Source: Sphingopyxis sp. (GTDB lineage Bacteria > Pseudomonadota > Alphaproteobacteria > Sphingomonadales > Sphingomonadaceae). From it: a DNA stretch of 64,000 bases. The position numbers and the translations under genes are program-made. Positions 48,934 through 58,557 of this stretch are shown here, piece by piece. Position 1 is the stretch's first letter. Each line of letters opens with the position of its first letter. The DNA is taken from contig JAEULK010000013.1 of NCBI GenBank assembly GCA_016793775.1, positions 1 through 64,000 of the forward strand, in the 5' to 3' direction. The notes under the pieces are model-generated. The model searched no databases. It was given only the letters and a program-made list of their open reading frames with translations, and was not told where the DNA came from.

Positions 48934-49415
48934 GGTTTCACGCAGAGGCGCGGAGGGAGCAGAGACCGCGGAGAATCATTCTTCCGGGCGGTAATCATTG
49001 ACGATCCGCTTTATGCCTTCCTTCATCGTCGCGCCCGAAAGTTGTGGAGCAGCCCGACGGGCTGCTGTAAAATTCTGAGATAGGTCAGGAGTTGCCTGGC
49101 ATGGGCTTTGCCCAACTGCTCGACAGCTTTGATCTCCAACACAACCCGGTCGTCCACCAGAATATCGACCCTGAAGGCTGTCTCGAAATGATGGCCGCCT
49201 ACCATTAACGGCACGGCCAACTGGCGTGCCACTTTCAATCCCCGCGCTTCGAGCCGGCCCGCCAATACGGTCTCATAAACGATCTCGAGCAAGCCGGGTC
49301 TCAAAAGCCGATGAATCGCGATCGCCTCATCGACGACGATGGCGCCGACATCGTCCATTCGCATCCGACCCATCTCTCTGCGGTCTCTGCATCCTCTGCG
49401 CCTCTGCGTGAAACC
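48934..49415. mobile_element. Inverted-repeat cassette carrying the GxxExxY gene
   Basis: The 41-bp arms at 48934-48974 and 49375-49415 are inverted copies with four mismatches, each beginning GGTTTCACGCAGAGGCGC at the outside. They abut the coding region: one base separates the inner edge from the start codon and one base separates it from the frame-repaired stop. The outer edges lie 15 bp from the peptidase start and three bases from the carboxynorspermidine dehydrogenase stop. No target duplication was found. Mobility is inferred from the architecture. Confidence 0.6.
48976..49373 (-). pseudogene. GxxExxY protein gene with a frameshift near its 3' end
   Basis: The unshifted frame (49023-49373) gives 116 residues with the family motif GLLEIVYE (GxxExxY), FRVDILVDDRVVLEIKAVEQL and LLTYLRILQQPVGLLHNF, a PD-(D/E)XK-nuclease-like core (D, then ExK). 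After HNFR the frame is lost and stops at once. One base more restores GATMKEGIKRIVNDYRPEE and a stop at 48976, the normal C-terminus of this family. The cause could be mutation, sequencing error or recoding. GxxExxY proteins are small and of unknown function. Confidence 0.8.
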
Positions 49416-49418
49416 GAA

Positions 49419-50627
<1,209 letters not shown>

Positions 50628-50689
50628 CAAAATCTCCTGCGCCTAGCTATGCGGCTTGTCTTGTATGCCGCGCCCTATAGGACGAAGCC

Positions 50690-51694
50690 ATGACACAGCA
50701 AAGCCCTCAACCCCTTCCCGATAGCCTGCTCGATCCGGCGCGCGCGCCGACCCTTGCGGGCGTCGAACGCGCGGCGGCGAAAGTCGCTGCATTGCTTCCC
50801 CGGACGCCGTTGTTGCCGCTCGAAGCCGATGGCGTGACGCTCTGGTGCAAGGCCGAGTGTCTGCAACCGATCGGATCGTTCAAGATCCGCGGGGCGTGGA
50901 ACCGGCTGACCGACCTTTCCCCCGAACAGGCGACCGCGGGCGTCGTCGGCGTGTCGAGCGGCAACCATGCGCAGGGCGTCGCCTGGGCGGCGAAACGGCT
51001 GGGGATCAAGGCGACGATCGTGATGCCGAGCAATGCGCCGGCGATGAAGCTGGCGGCAACGCGGATGCTGGGGGCCGAGGTCGTGCTGTACGACCGCGTT
51101 ACCGAATCGCGCGACGCGGTCGCGGCGAAGCTGCTCGATGAGAATGGCGGCACGCTGGTTCATGCCTATGGCGATCCCTGGGTGATCGAGGGGCAGGGGA
51201 CGGTCGGCATCGAGGCGGGCGCGCAGCTGGCGGCGCGCGGGATCGATGGGCCCGACAAGGTCGTCGCCTGTTGCGGCGGGGGTGGACTGTCGGCGGGTCT
51301 GGCGCTCGCCTGTCCCGATGCCGAGATCGTGGCGGTCGAGCCCGAGGGGTGGGACGATCTGACGCGCAGCCTGGCGGCGGGCGAGATCCTGTCGGTCGAG
51401 GACCTGTCCTATCCGACCGAATGCGATGCGCTGCAGACGCCGCAGACCTGGCCAATCAACTTCGCGGTGTTGCAGGCGCGCGGGGTGCGCGGGGTCGTCG
51501 TCACGCGCGAGGAAGTGCGCCATGCGATGCGCGTGGTGTTCGAGAAATTGCACCTCGTCGTCGAACCCGGTGGCGCGGCGGCGCTCGCGGCGGTGCTGGC
51601 GGGTAAGGTCGCGCCGGGGGCGGCGACGCTGGTCACCTTGTCGGGGGGCAATGTCGATCCCCAGAAATATGCGGAAATTTTGGCTGGATACTAA
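50690..51694 (+). CDS. Threonine/serine dehydratase-like PLP enzyme
   Basis: A 334-residue fold-type II PLP enzyme, with the catalytic domain only and no ACT regulatory domain. The PLP lysine is Lys65 in GSFKIRGAWNRL. SSGNHAQGVAWAAK and the phosphate-binding GGGGLSAG follow, and a C-terminal SGGNVDP. It is most like catabolic threonine deaminase or serine racemase; the specific substrate cannot be told. It is divergent from the carboxynorspermidine dehydrogenase gene over 62 bp. Confidence 0.9.
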   Translation: MTQQSPQPLPDSLLDPARAPTLAGVERAAAKVAALLPRTPLLPLEADGVTLWCKAECLQPIGSFKIRGAWNRLTDLSPEQATAGVVGVSSGNHAQGVAWAAKRLGIKATIVMPSNAPAMKLAATRMLGAEVVLYDRVTESRDAVAAKLLDENGGTLVHAYGDPWVIEGQGTVGIEAGAQLAARGIDGPDKVVACCGGGGLSAGLALACPDAEIVAVEPEGWDDLTRSLAAGEILSVEDLSYPTECDALQTPQTWPINFAVLQARGVRGVVVTREEVRHAMRVVFEKLHLVVEPGGAAALAAVLAGKVAPGAATLVTLSGGNVDPQKYAEILAGY

Positions 51695-51730
51695 CCGGCG
51701 CTGGTGCGTTGCACCGATCGAAGGAGACAT

Positions 51731-52180
51731 ATGATGCATAAAGCGATGATCCTGTCCGGCGCCGCGGCGCTGGTGCTGCTGTCGGCGTGCGAAAAGGCCG
51801 AAGCACCCGCGCCGGCGCCGACCGAGACCACCGAAGTCGTGGATGAGACGGTGCCCGCCGACGCCGCCGATGTCGAAGCCGATTCCGCGACCGCGCCGCA
51901 CCGCTTCGCCGACTGGGCGGGCAAATGGATCGGGGTCGAGGGCATGTATGTGACGATCACGCCGGGCGAGCCGGGCAAATACAAGCTCGACATGCAATCC
52001 GACCTCGACACCCAGGGCAGCTATGACGGCAGCGACAGCGAACATGGCATCAAGTTCAAGCGCGGCGCCGAGGAATTGAGCCTGCGCCGTGGCAGCGGCG
52101 ACGAAACCGGCCTCAAATATCTGGCGGGCAAGAAGGAATGCCTGATCGTCAAGGAGGGCGAAGGCTATTGCCGCGACTGA
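51731..52180 (+). CDS. Putative lipoprotein
   Basis: A 149-residue protein with a lipoprotein signal (MMHKAMILSGAAALVLLSAC, lipobox LLSAC, Cys at 20), an Ala/Pro/Thr/Glu linker (about 21-55), and a compact C-terminal domain beginning HRFADWAGKWIGVEGMYVTI. No family is recognised. It begins after an AAGGAG ribosome site; two ATGs three bases apart are possible. It precedes btaA by 120 bp and probably is not part of that operon. Confidence 0.78.
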   Translation: MMHKAMILSGAAALVLLSACEKAEAPAPAPTETTEVVDETVPADAADVEADSATAPHRFADWAGKWIGVEGMYVTITPGEPGKYKLDMQSDLDTQGSYDGSDSEHGIKFKRGAEELSLRRGSGDETGLKYLAGKKECLIVKEGEGYCRD

Positions 52181-52223
52181 CGCCCGCGAAGCTGACTTAA
52201 ACCGGTCGAAGAGTGACGCCGTT

Positions 52224-52241
52224 CTGACATAAGTTGGTCAT
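52224..52241 (+). promoter_or_regulatory. Candidate Pho box upstream of btaAB
   Basis: CTGACAT-AAGT-TGGTCAT has the 7-4-7 direct-repeat layout of a PhoB box (CTGTCAT-4-CTGTCAT), with six and five of seven matches. It lies 60 bp before the btaA start. In several alphaproteobacteria the betaine-lipid genes are induced by phosphate starvation through PhoB, so position and target agree. The match is by eye only. Confidence 0.5.
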
Positions 52242-52300
52242 GACGGTCACATGAACCGCGTCCACAGGCGACCCACAGAGTCGCCAAGGGGATCGCAACC

Positions 52301-53518
52301 GTGACCAGCCAGCCGAACCGCAAGATATCCGACGCCGTCGTCCGCGAGGATGCCGAGCAGAAGCAGCGCCTGCTCGATCGCGCCTTTGCGCTGGCCTTTC
52401 GCGGGCTCGTCTATGCGCAAATCTGGGAGGATCCGGTCGTCGATATGGCGGCGCTCGACATCCGGCCGGGCAACCGCATCGCGACGATCGCGAGCGGCGG
52501 ATGCAACGTCTTTTCCTATCTCGTCGCCGACCCGGCAGAGATCGTCGCGGTCGACCTCAACACGGCCCATGTCGCGCTCAACCATCTGAAGCGCGTCGCG
52601 GCGCAGCGCCTGCCCGATTATGACGGCTTTCGCCGTTTCTTCGCCGACGCCGACAGCGGCGACAATGTCGAAGCATACAAGACCCACGTTCGTCCGCATC
52701 TGGACGAGGTCAGCCGTCGCTATTGGGAGGGGCGCGACCTGATCGGCCGGCGCCGCATCAACGGCTTCGCCTCGGGGCTCTACAAGCGCGGGCTGCTGGG
52801 CAATTTCATCGGCGTCGCGCATCTGCTGGCGCGGCTGATGAAGGCCGATCCGCGCCTGCTGCTCGAAGCGCGCGACATCGACGAGCAGCGGCATATTTTC
52901 AAAACGAAATTCGCGCCCTTCTTCGACAAGAAATTCGTCCGCTGGGTAACCGACCAGCGTTCGTCGCTGTTCGGGCTGGGCATCCCGCCAGCGCAATATG
53001 ACGCGCTCGCGGGGGGCAAGCCGATGGCCGACGTGCTGCGCGCGCGGCTCGAGAAACTCAGCTGCGATTTCGACCTCAAGGACAATTATTTCGCCTGGCA
53101 GGCGTTCGGGCGCGGCTATGGCCGCGGCGTCGAGGCGCCGCTGCCGCCCTATCTGCAGGCGGGCAATTACGACGCGGTGAAGGCGCGCGCCGAGCGGGTG
53201 ACGATGCTCCACGCCAATATGACCGATATGCTCGCGGGCGGCGAGGACGCCAGCTTCGACCGCTATGTCTTCCTCGATGCGCAGGACTGGATGACCGACC
53301 AGCAACTGCTTGCGCTGTGGAGCGAGGTCACGCGCACCGCGCGACCGGGCGCCCGCGTGCTGTTTCGCACCGCCGCCGAGCCGAGCCTGCTACCCGGACG
53401 GCTGCCGGACGACCTGCTCGATCGCTGGGACTATCGGGCTGAGGAGTCGCTGGATTATACACGCCGCGACCGGTCGGCGATCTATGGCGGGGTTCATCTC
53501 TATATATTGAAGCGCTGA
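52301..53518 (+). CDS. btaA: Diacylglycerol 3-amino-3-carboxypropyltransferase BtaA
   Basis: BtaA transfers the 3-amino-3-carboxypropyl group of SAM to diacylglycerol, making diacylglycerylhomoserine, the first step of betaine lipid DGTS synthesis. The 405-residue protein (DUF3419 family) has YAQIWEDPVVDMAAL, the SAM-binding ASGGCNVFSYL and VDLNTAHVALNHLK, and a late DAQDWM and RTAAEPSLLPG. A GTG start follows AAGGGG. btaB begins three bases after its stop. DGTS can replace phospholipids when phosphate is scarce. Confidence 0.93.
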   Translation: MTSQPNRKISDAVVREDAEQKQRLLDRAFALAFRGLVYAQIWEDPVVDMAALDIRPGNRIATIASGGCNVFSYLVADPAEIVAVDLNTAHVALNHLKRVAAQRLPDYDGFRRFFADADSGDNVEAYKTHVRPHLDEVSRRYWEGRDLIGRRRINGFASGLYKRGLLGNFIGVAHLLARLMKADPRLLLEARDIDEQRHIFKTKFAPFFDKKFVRWVTDQRSSLFGLGIPPAQYDALAGGKPMADVLRARLEKLSCDFDLKDNYFAWQAFGRGYGRGVEAPLPPYLQAGNYDAVKARAERVTMLHANMTDMLAGGEDASFDRYVFLDAQDWMTDQQLLALWSEVTRTARPGARVLFRTAAEPSLLPGRLPDDLLDRWDYRAEESLDYTRRDRSAIYGGVHLYILKR

Positions 53519-53521
53519 GCC

Positions 53522-54184
53522 ATGACCGGGGGGGAGGGTCATGCCGCGCTGATGGACGGCGTCTATCGCGGCCAGCGTCATATCTATGATCTGACCCGCA
53601 AATATTATCTGCTCGGGCGCGACCGGATGATCGACGAGCTGGCGCCGCCGGTGGGCGGTCATGTGCTTGAGGTCGGCTGCGGCACCGGGCGCAACCTGAT
53701 CGCGGCGGCGCGCTGCTGGCCGGGGGCGCGTTTCCACGGCATCGATATTTCCGAGGAGATGCTGAAGAGCGCGCGCACCGCGATCGCCCGCGCCGGGCTG
53801 AGTCGGCGGATCAGCGTGGCGAAGGGCGACGCCACCGGCTTCGATCCGCACGCGCTGTTCCGCGTCGCGCAGTTCGACCGTATCTTCCAGAGCTACACTT
53901 TGTCGATGATCCCAGATTGGCAGGGCGCGATCCGCGAGGCGACGCGGCACCTGGCGGCCAATGGCGCGCTGCACATCGTCGATTTCGGGCAGCAGGAGGC
54001 GCTGCCCGGCTGGTTCCGCGCCGGGCTTTTCACCTGGCTGGACCGCTTCCACGTCGCACCGCGCGCGATGCTGCCCGAGGCGGCGCGCGAGATCGCGAGT
54101 GATGTCGGCGGGCGCATGACGCTGGTGCGGCTCTATCGCGGCTATGCCTGGTCGGTGCGGATCGACAAGGGGCCGCGCCGCTAA
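53522..54184 (+). CDS. btaB: Diacylglycerylhomoserine N-methyltransferase BtaB
   Basis: BtaB adds three methyl groups to diacylglycerylhomoserine, giving the betaine lipid DGTS. The 220-residue class I SAM methyltransferase has VYRGQRHIYDLTRKYYLLGR near the start, the glycine loop VLEVGCGTGRN at 48-58, and FDRIFQSYTLSMIPDWQ at the fourth strand. It follows btaA closely, and the pair is the complete bacterial DGTS pathway, likely a two-gene operon behind the candidate Pho box. Confidence 0.92.
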   Translation: MTGGEGHAALMDGVYRGQRHIYDLTRKYYLLGRDRMIDELAPPVGGHVLEVGCGTGRNLIAAARCWPGARFHGIDISEEMLKSARTAIARAGLSRRISVAKGDATGFDPHALFRVAQFDRIFQSYTLSMIPDWQGAIREATRHLAANGALHIVDFGQQEALPGWFRAGLFTWLDRFHVAPRAMLPEAAREIASDVGGRMTLVRLYRGYAWSVRIDKGPRR

Positions 54185-54234
54185 GCGGCTTGCCAAAGGA
54201 CGCGCTAGCTGCTCCCCTTTGCGGCGGAGGGGCT

Positions 54235-54828
54235 ATGGACGAGACGATAGCAGCGGTGCAGGCGGGCGATGTGACGGCGGTGGTCGAAACGCTGGCGCAG
54301 GCGTTTCAGACCGACCCCGCGCTGTCGTGGATATTAGCCGAAGCCGATCATCGCGCGCGAGCGCTGCGTTCGCTGTTTCGCGTGCTGGTGCCGGCCGACA
54401 GGCGCGCGGGCGTCGCGTTGCGATCGGCGGGCGACGAAGCCGCCTCGCTGTGGCGCGCGCCGGGGCGGGCGCATAGCGGGACGCGCGAGTTTTTACGCAC
54501 GGTGATCCCGCTGGTTGCGACCTTCGGCACCGCCCTGCCGCGCGGGCTGACGGTGCAGAACGGCATCGACGCGCACCGGCCCAAGGGGCGCTTCTGGTAT
54601 CTCCACTATGTCGGGGTGCGGCCCGAGCATCAGGGCAAGGGTCATGGCGGGCGCATCATCCGGGCGCAGACGGCTATTGCCGATGCCGAGGGGCTGTCCT
54701 GCTGGCTGGAGACCGCGACGCCGGAGAATGTGCCGCTCTACGAACGGCTGGGCTTTGTGACGCAGGTCGAGTGGGATGTGCCGGGCGGCGGTCCGCATTT
54801 CTGGGGAATGACGCGGCTTGCCACCTAG
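54235..54828 (+). CDS. GNAT family N-acetyltransferase
   Basis: A 197-residue Gcn5-related acetyltransferase. The acetyl-CoA signature is VRPEHQGKGHGGRIIRAQ (about 131-148), preceded by FWYLHYVG and followed by LETATPENVPLYERLGF. The acceptor is unknown. It starts after CGGAGGGG. It ends with TAG right at the outer edge of the large palindrome that separates it from the convergent nitroreductase gene. Confidence 0.88.
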   Translation: MDETIAAVQAGDVTAVVETLAQAFQTDPALSWILAEADHRARALRSLFRVLVPADRRAGVALRSAGDEAASLWRAPGRAHSGTREFLRTVIPLVATFGTALPRGLTVQNGIDAHRPKGRFWYLHYVGVRPEHQGKGHGGRIIRAQTAIADAEGLSCWLETATPENVPLYERLGFVTQVEWDVPGGGPHFWGMTRLAT

Positions 54829-54971
54829 GGCCGATCGACATTCAGCCCTGACGGCCTGCAAATGGCGGCTTTCCGCGCTTCCGGTGCTCACCTACTTTAA
54901 GTACGCTGCGCTCCGGGTCACGGAAAACCACCATTTTCGGCACGTCATCTTCTGAATGTCGATCGACCCTA
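54826..54971. repeat. 146-bp palindrome holding both convergent stop codons
   Basis: The arms run from 54826 inward and from 54971 inward. The outer ends TAGGGCCGATCGACATTCAG and CTGAATGTCGATCGACCCTA are almost perfect complements. The inner parts (about 54870-54940) also pair loosely (AAATGGCGGCTTTCCG against CGGAAAACCACCATTT). The TAG stops of both the GNAT and the nitroreductase gene are the outermost bases of the arms. It is a likely bidirectional terminator, and a dispersed repeat in form. Confidence 0.85.
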
Positions 54972-55658
54972 GTCGTCGAAACCCACGAAACGTACGGCAT
55001 CCGCGACGCTCTTGCGGTTCGACACCACCGCGTTGGCCGGGAAATCGTCGGCGGGCCAACCCATCGCGACGCAGATCATGATCACCTGATCGTCCGGGAT
55101 CTGCGCATGTTCGCGCACCACCGGCGACTGCATGATGCCCTGGCTGTTGATCACGCAGCCGAGACCCCGCGACCAGGCCGCGTTGACCAGCGCGTTGGTC
55201 ACCGCGCCGCAGTCGAAGGGCGCGATGTCGCTGCCGAGCAGGATGCGGTCATAGGTGACGACGATGCTGACTGGGGCGTCGAACTGGCGGAAACCGCGCA
55301 GCACCCAGTCCTGCCGCGCGTCCTTGTCGTCGCGCGCGATGCCCATCGCACCGAACAATTGTTTGGCGATCTCGATCTGGCGCGCGCGGTGGTCGTCGGC
55401 GATACCGTCGAAGCGGCGGAATTCGCGGCTGTCGGGCTTGCCGGCGAGAATGCCCTCGGTATTGCCGCGGCGGATCGCGTCGAGCGCGGCGCCGGTGACG
55501 ACCGAGAAATTCCAGCACTGGTTGTTGAACGACGAGGGCGCGCGCATCGCGACCTCGAGGATCTCGGCGATCAGCTCTTTCGGAACAGGCTTGTCGAGGA
55601 AGCCGCGAATGCTGCGGCGTCCCCTGACGACCTCGTCGAAACCCGGTGCGGTCGTCAC
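54969..55658 (-). CDS. Nitroreductase family protein
   Basis: A 229-residue FMN-dependent nitroreductase-fold enzyme with [17 protein letters not shown] and the [14 protein letters not shown] site near the start, and [15 protein letters not shown] later. Such enzymes reduce nitro groups, quinones or flavins using NAD(P)H; the natural substrate is unknown. Its start overlaps the hemA stop by four bases (ATGA), so the two are cotranscribed. Confidence 0.88.
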   Translation of the reverse strand: MTTAPGFDEVVRGRRSIRGFLDKPVPKELIAEILEVAMRAPSSFNNQCWNFSVVTGAALDAIRRGNTEGILAGKPDSREFRRFDGIADDHRARQIEIAKQLFGAMGIARDDKDARQDWVLRGFRQFDAPVSIVVTYDRILLGSDIAPFDCGAVTNALVNAAWSRGLGCVINSQGIMQSPVVREHAQIPDDQVIMICVAMGWPADDFPANAVVSNRKSVADAVRFVGFDD

Positions 55659-56875
55659 GCGGCCTTGCGCAGCTCCAGTTCGAGCCGACCCCAGATTTCG
55701 GTCAGCGCCGTCGTCAGCTCGCGCATCATCGCCTCGTCGTGCGCCGGACCCGGGGTGAAGCGCAGCCGTTCGGTGCCGCGCGGCACGGTCGGGTAATTGA
55801 TCGGCTGCACATAGACGCCATATTCGGCGAGCAATATGTCGCTGATCTTTTTTGCGCGCACCGGGTCGCCGACCATCAGCGGCACGATGTGCGTCGTCGA
55901 ATCCATCACCGGCAGGCCCGCGTCGCGGAAGCTCGCCTTGAGATACGCCGCGGCGGTCTGCTGCGCCTCGCGTTCGACGCTCGACGATTTGAGGTGGCGC
56001 ACGCTGGCGAGCACGCCGGCGACGAGCACCGGCGACAGGCTGGTGGTGAAGATGAAGCCGGGCGCATAGCTGCGGATCACGTCGATGATATTCTTGTCGG
56101 CGGCGATATAGCCGCCCATCACGCCGAACGCCTTGCCGAGCGTGCCTTCGATGATCGTCACGCGGTCGGCGGCCTCGTCGCGGTCGGTGATGCCGCCGCC
56201 GCGCGGGCCGTACATGCCGACGGCATGGACTTCGTCGCAGTACGTCAGCGCATTATATTTCTCGGCGAGGTCGCAGATCGCGTGGATCGGGGCGACGTCG
56301 CCGTCCATCGAATAGACGCTTTCGAACGCGATCAGCTTGGCGGCGTCGGGATCGTCCTCGGCCATCAATTCTTCGAGATGCGCCAGGTCGTTGTGGCGCC
56401 ACACGCGCTTTTCGCAGCCCGAATTGCGGATGCCCGCGATCATCGAGGCGTGGTTGAGCTCGTCCGAATAGATGATGCAATTCGGCAGCAGCTTGCCGAG
56501 CGTGCCCAGCGTCGCTTCGTTCGAGATATAGCCCGAGGTGAAGAGCAGCGCGCCGTCCTTGCCGTGGAGGTCGGCAAGTTCGGCCTCGAGGTCGACGTGA
56601 TAATGGGTGTTGCCGCCAATGTTCCGCGTGCCGCCCGAACCGGCGCCGACGTCGTGCAGCGCCTCTTCCATCGCGGCGACGACCTTGGGATGCTGGCCCA
56701 TGGCGAGATAGTCGTTCGAGCACCAGACGGTGATCGGCTTCGGCCCGTTATGCCCGGCAAAGCAGCGCGCGTTCGGAAACGAACCCTTGTTGCGCAAAAT
56801 GTCGATGAAGACGCGATAGCGTCCCTCTTCGTGCAACCGGTCGATGGCGCGTGCGAAAATATCGTTATAGTTCAC
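55655..56875 (-). CDS. hemA: 5-aminolevulinate synthase
   Basis: ALAS condenses glycine with succinyl-CoA to 5-aminolevulinate, the first heme-pathway step in alphaproteobacteria (C4 route). The 406-residue PLP enzyme has [20 protein letters not shown] at the start, [34 protein letters not shown], and the PLP lysine Lys248 in [13 protein letters not shown] Fur-type palindrome lies about 90 bp upstream, suggesting that iron controls heme synthesis here. The nitroreductase gene is coupled downstream. Confidence 0.97.
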   Translation of the reverse strand: MNYNDIFARAIDRLHEEGRYRVFIDILRNKGSFPNARCFAGHNGPKPITVWCSNDYLAMGQHPKVVAAMEEALHDVGAGSGGTRNIGGNTHYHVDLEAELADLHGKDGALLFTSGYISNEATLGTLGKLLPNCIIYSDELNHASMIAGIRNSGCEKRVWRHNDLAHLEELMAEDDPDAAKLIAFESVYSMDGDVAPIHAICDLAEKYNALTYCDEVHAVGMYGPRGGGITDRDEAADRVTIIEGTLGKAFGVMGGYIAADKNIIDVIRSYAPGFIFTTSLSPVLVAGVLASVRHLKSSSVEREAQQTAAAYLKASFRDAGLPVMDSTTHIVPLMVGDPVRAKKISDILLAEYGVYVQPINYPTVPRGTERLRFTPGPAHDEAMMRELTTALTEIWGRLELELRKAA

Positions 56876-56965
56876 GTCTCAGCCCCGCAGTCAGGTGCCA
56901 GCACCGCTCCCTCCGGGCGGCTATTAACAGCCGGGCCAATAACGCCGGCAAGCGCCGAAAGCCAG

Positions 56966-56980
56966 TGCGAACGATTCGCA
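56966..56980. promoter_or_regulatory. Candidate Fur-type box upstream of hemA
   Basis: TGCGAACGATTCGCA is a 7-1-7 palindrome with one mismatch, 91 bp before the hemA start. It is nearly the same as the site before lolC (TGCGAATCATTCGCA). Iron-dependent control of 5-aminolevulinate synthase is known in alphaproteobacteria, often through Irr or Fur, so placement is plausible. Found by eye. Confidence 0.5.
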
Positions 56981-57011
56981 ATTCAGGCGGCAGTTCAGTC
57001 TGATCGAGCGG

Positions 57012-57818
57012 CTAGATGATATCGATCCGGCCAAGCCCATAGGGCGCCAGCGATGCCAGCGGCGGCGGCGGGCGATCAGCGCTGCGCGTGAACACCGCGA
57101 TGCCGGGCGGGGCGGCGCTCGGCCAGGGCTGGCCGCGGGTCAGGTCGGCGATGCGGCGCGCGATGCCCTCGGCGCCGTCGATCAGGCGGACGCCGGGGCC
57201 GGCTTCGGCCTGCAACTCGTCGGCGAGCAGCGGGAAATGGGTGCAGGCGAGGACGATGACGTCGAGTTTGTCGCCCCCCGGTTGCTGGGTCAGTCCGGCG
57301 ATGGCGCGCGCGGCGACCGCCGGGTCGAGGGTCTCGCCGCGCAGCTTCGCCTCGGCGCCGGTGACGAGACCGGGGCTGCCGTGGCGCAGCACCGTCTTGC
57401 CCGCGGCGAAGCGCGCCGAGAGGTCGTCGACATAGGGCTGGCGCACCGTGGCCTCGGTACCGAGGACACCGATGACGCCGGTCCGGGTCAGCTCGGCGGC
57501 GGGCTTGATCGCGGGTACGGTGCCGACGATCGGCAGGTCGAGCGCGGCGCGGACATGGGCGAGCGCGATCGTCGAGGCGGTGTTGCACGCGATCACCGCG
57601 AGCCGCGGCTGATAGCGTTCGACCAGCCGCCCGAGCAACGCGGGGACGCGCGCCGCGAGTTCGGCCTCGCTTTTCTGGCCATAGGGTAGGCCGGCATAAT
57701 CGGCGGCATAGACGATCGGCGCGGTCGGCAGCAGCGCGCGCGTCGGTCCGAGCACGGTGAGGCCGCCGAGGCCGGAGTCGAAGAAGAGGATGGGGGCGTC
57801 GGCGCGGGCAGGGGGCAT
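57012..57818 (-). CDS. murI: Glutamate racemase
   Basis: MurI makes D-glutamate for peptidoglycan. The 268-residue protein has the aspartate-racemase fold with two catalytic cysteines, Cys78 in VIACNTAS and a second in LACTHFPLLA (about 192), and the early FDSGLGGLTVL. At this size it is a standard MurI. It sits upstream of hemA on the same strand, about 136 bp away, and is divergent from plsY. Confidence 0.96.
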   Translation of the reverse strand: MPPARADAPILFFDSGLGGLTVLGPTRALLPTAPIVYAADYAGLPYGQKSEAELAARVPALLGRLVERYQPRLAVIACNTASTIALAHVRAALDLPIVGTVPAIKPAAELTRTGVIGVLGTEATVRQPYVDDLSARFAAGKTVLRHGSPGLVTGAEAKLRGETLDPAVAARAIAGLTQQPGGDKLDVIVLACTHFPLLADELQAEAGPGVRLIDGAEGIARRIADLTRGQPWPSAAPPGIAVFTRSADRPPPPLASLAPYGLGRIDII

Positions 57819-57954
57819 CGACGCGCCCTAGCAGCGGCGACGGGGCCGCTCAATGGCCGCCACGAGTTTGTCCGATTTGGCGGTCACCATGCGCGAATGC
57901 GTTGATTGCTACGCGCAATATCGCCACAAAGGCGCAAAGGGAGCAGGGGTTGCC

Positions 57955-58557
57955 ATGACGACATATCTGTTGATCGCCGCGGGCTATCTGCTCGGCTCGA
58001 TCCCGTTCGGGGTGATCCTGACGCGGGCGTTCGGCGCCGGCGACCTGCGCCAGATCGGGTCGGGCAATATCGGCGCGACCAATGTGCTGCGCACCGGGCG
58101 CAAGGGGCTGGCGGCGGCGACCCTGATCCTCGACGGCGCGAAGGGCGCGGTCGCGGTGCTGCTGGCGCGGCATTTCTTCCCCGAAAGCGGCGACCATGGC
58201 GCGATGGCCGCGGGCGCGGCGGCGATGATCGGCCATTGCTACCCCGTCTGGCTGAAGTTCCGCGGCGGCAAGGGTGTCGCGACATTGCTCGGCCTGTCGA
58301 TCGCGCTTGCCTGGCCGATCGGGCTGGTCTTTGCGGCGGTATGGCTCGGCACGGTGCTGCTGCTGCGCATTTCGTCGCTCGGCGGGATGCTGGGCGCAAT
58401 ATCGGCGCCGGTCGCGGCGCTCGCGCTCGGCTATCCCATCTATGCCTTTGGCCTCGCGGGACTGGCGATCGTCGTGTTGTGGCGCCACCGCGAGAATATC
58501 GCGCGGCTGCGCGCCGGGACCGAGCCGCGCGTCGGCGACAGGAAAAGCGCCGAATGA
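57955..58557 (+). CDS. plsY: Glycerol-3-phosphate acyltransferase PlsY
   Basis: PlsY transfers an acyl group from acyl-phosphate to glycerol-3-phosphate, the first committed step of phospholipid synthesis, in the inner membrane. The 200-residue protein has five to seven hydrophobic segments and the three family motifs GSIPFGVILTR, GSGNIGATNVLR and GHCYPVWLKFRGGKGVAT. The start at 57955 opens MTTYLLIAAGYLLGS; a longer frame upstream adds an unlikely tail. It overlaps dprA by ATGA. Confidence 0.95.
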   Translation: MTTYLLIAAGYLLGSIPFGVILTRAFGAGDLRQIGSGNIGATNVLRTGRKGLAAATLILDGAKGAVAVLLARHFFPESGDHGAMAAGAAAMIGHCYPVWLKFRGGKGVATLLGLSIALAWPIGLVFAAVWLGTVLLLRISSLGGMLGAISAPVAALALGYPIYAFGLAGLAIVVLWRHRENIARLRAGTEPRVGDRKSAE

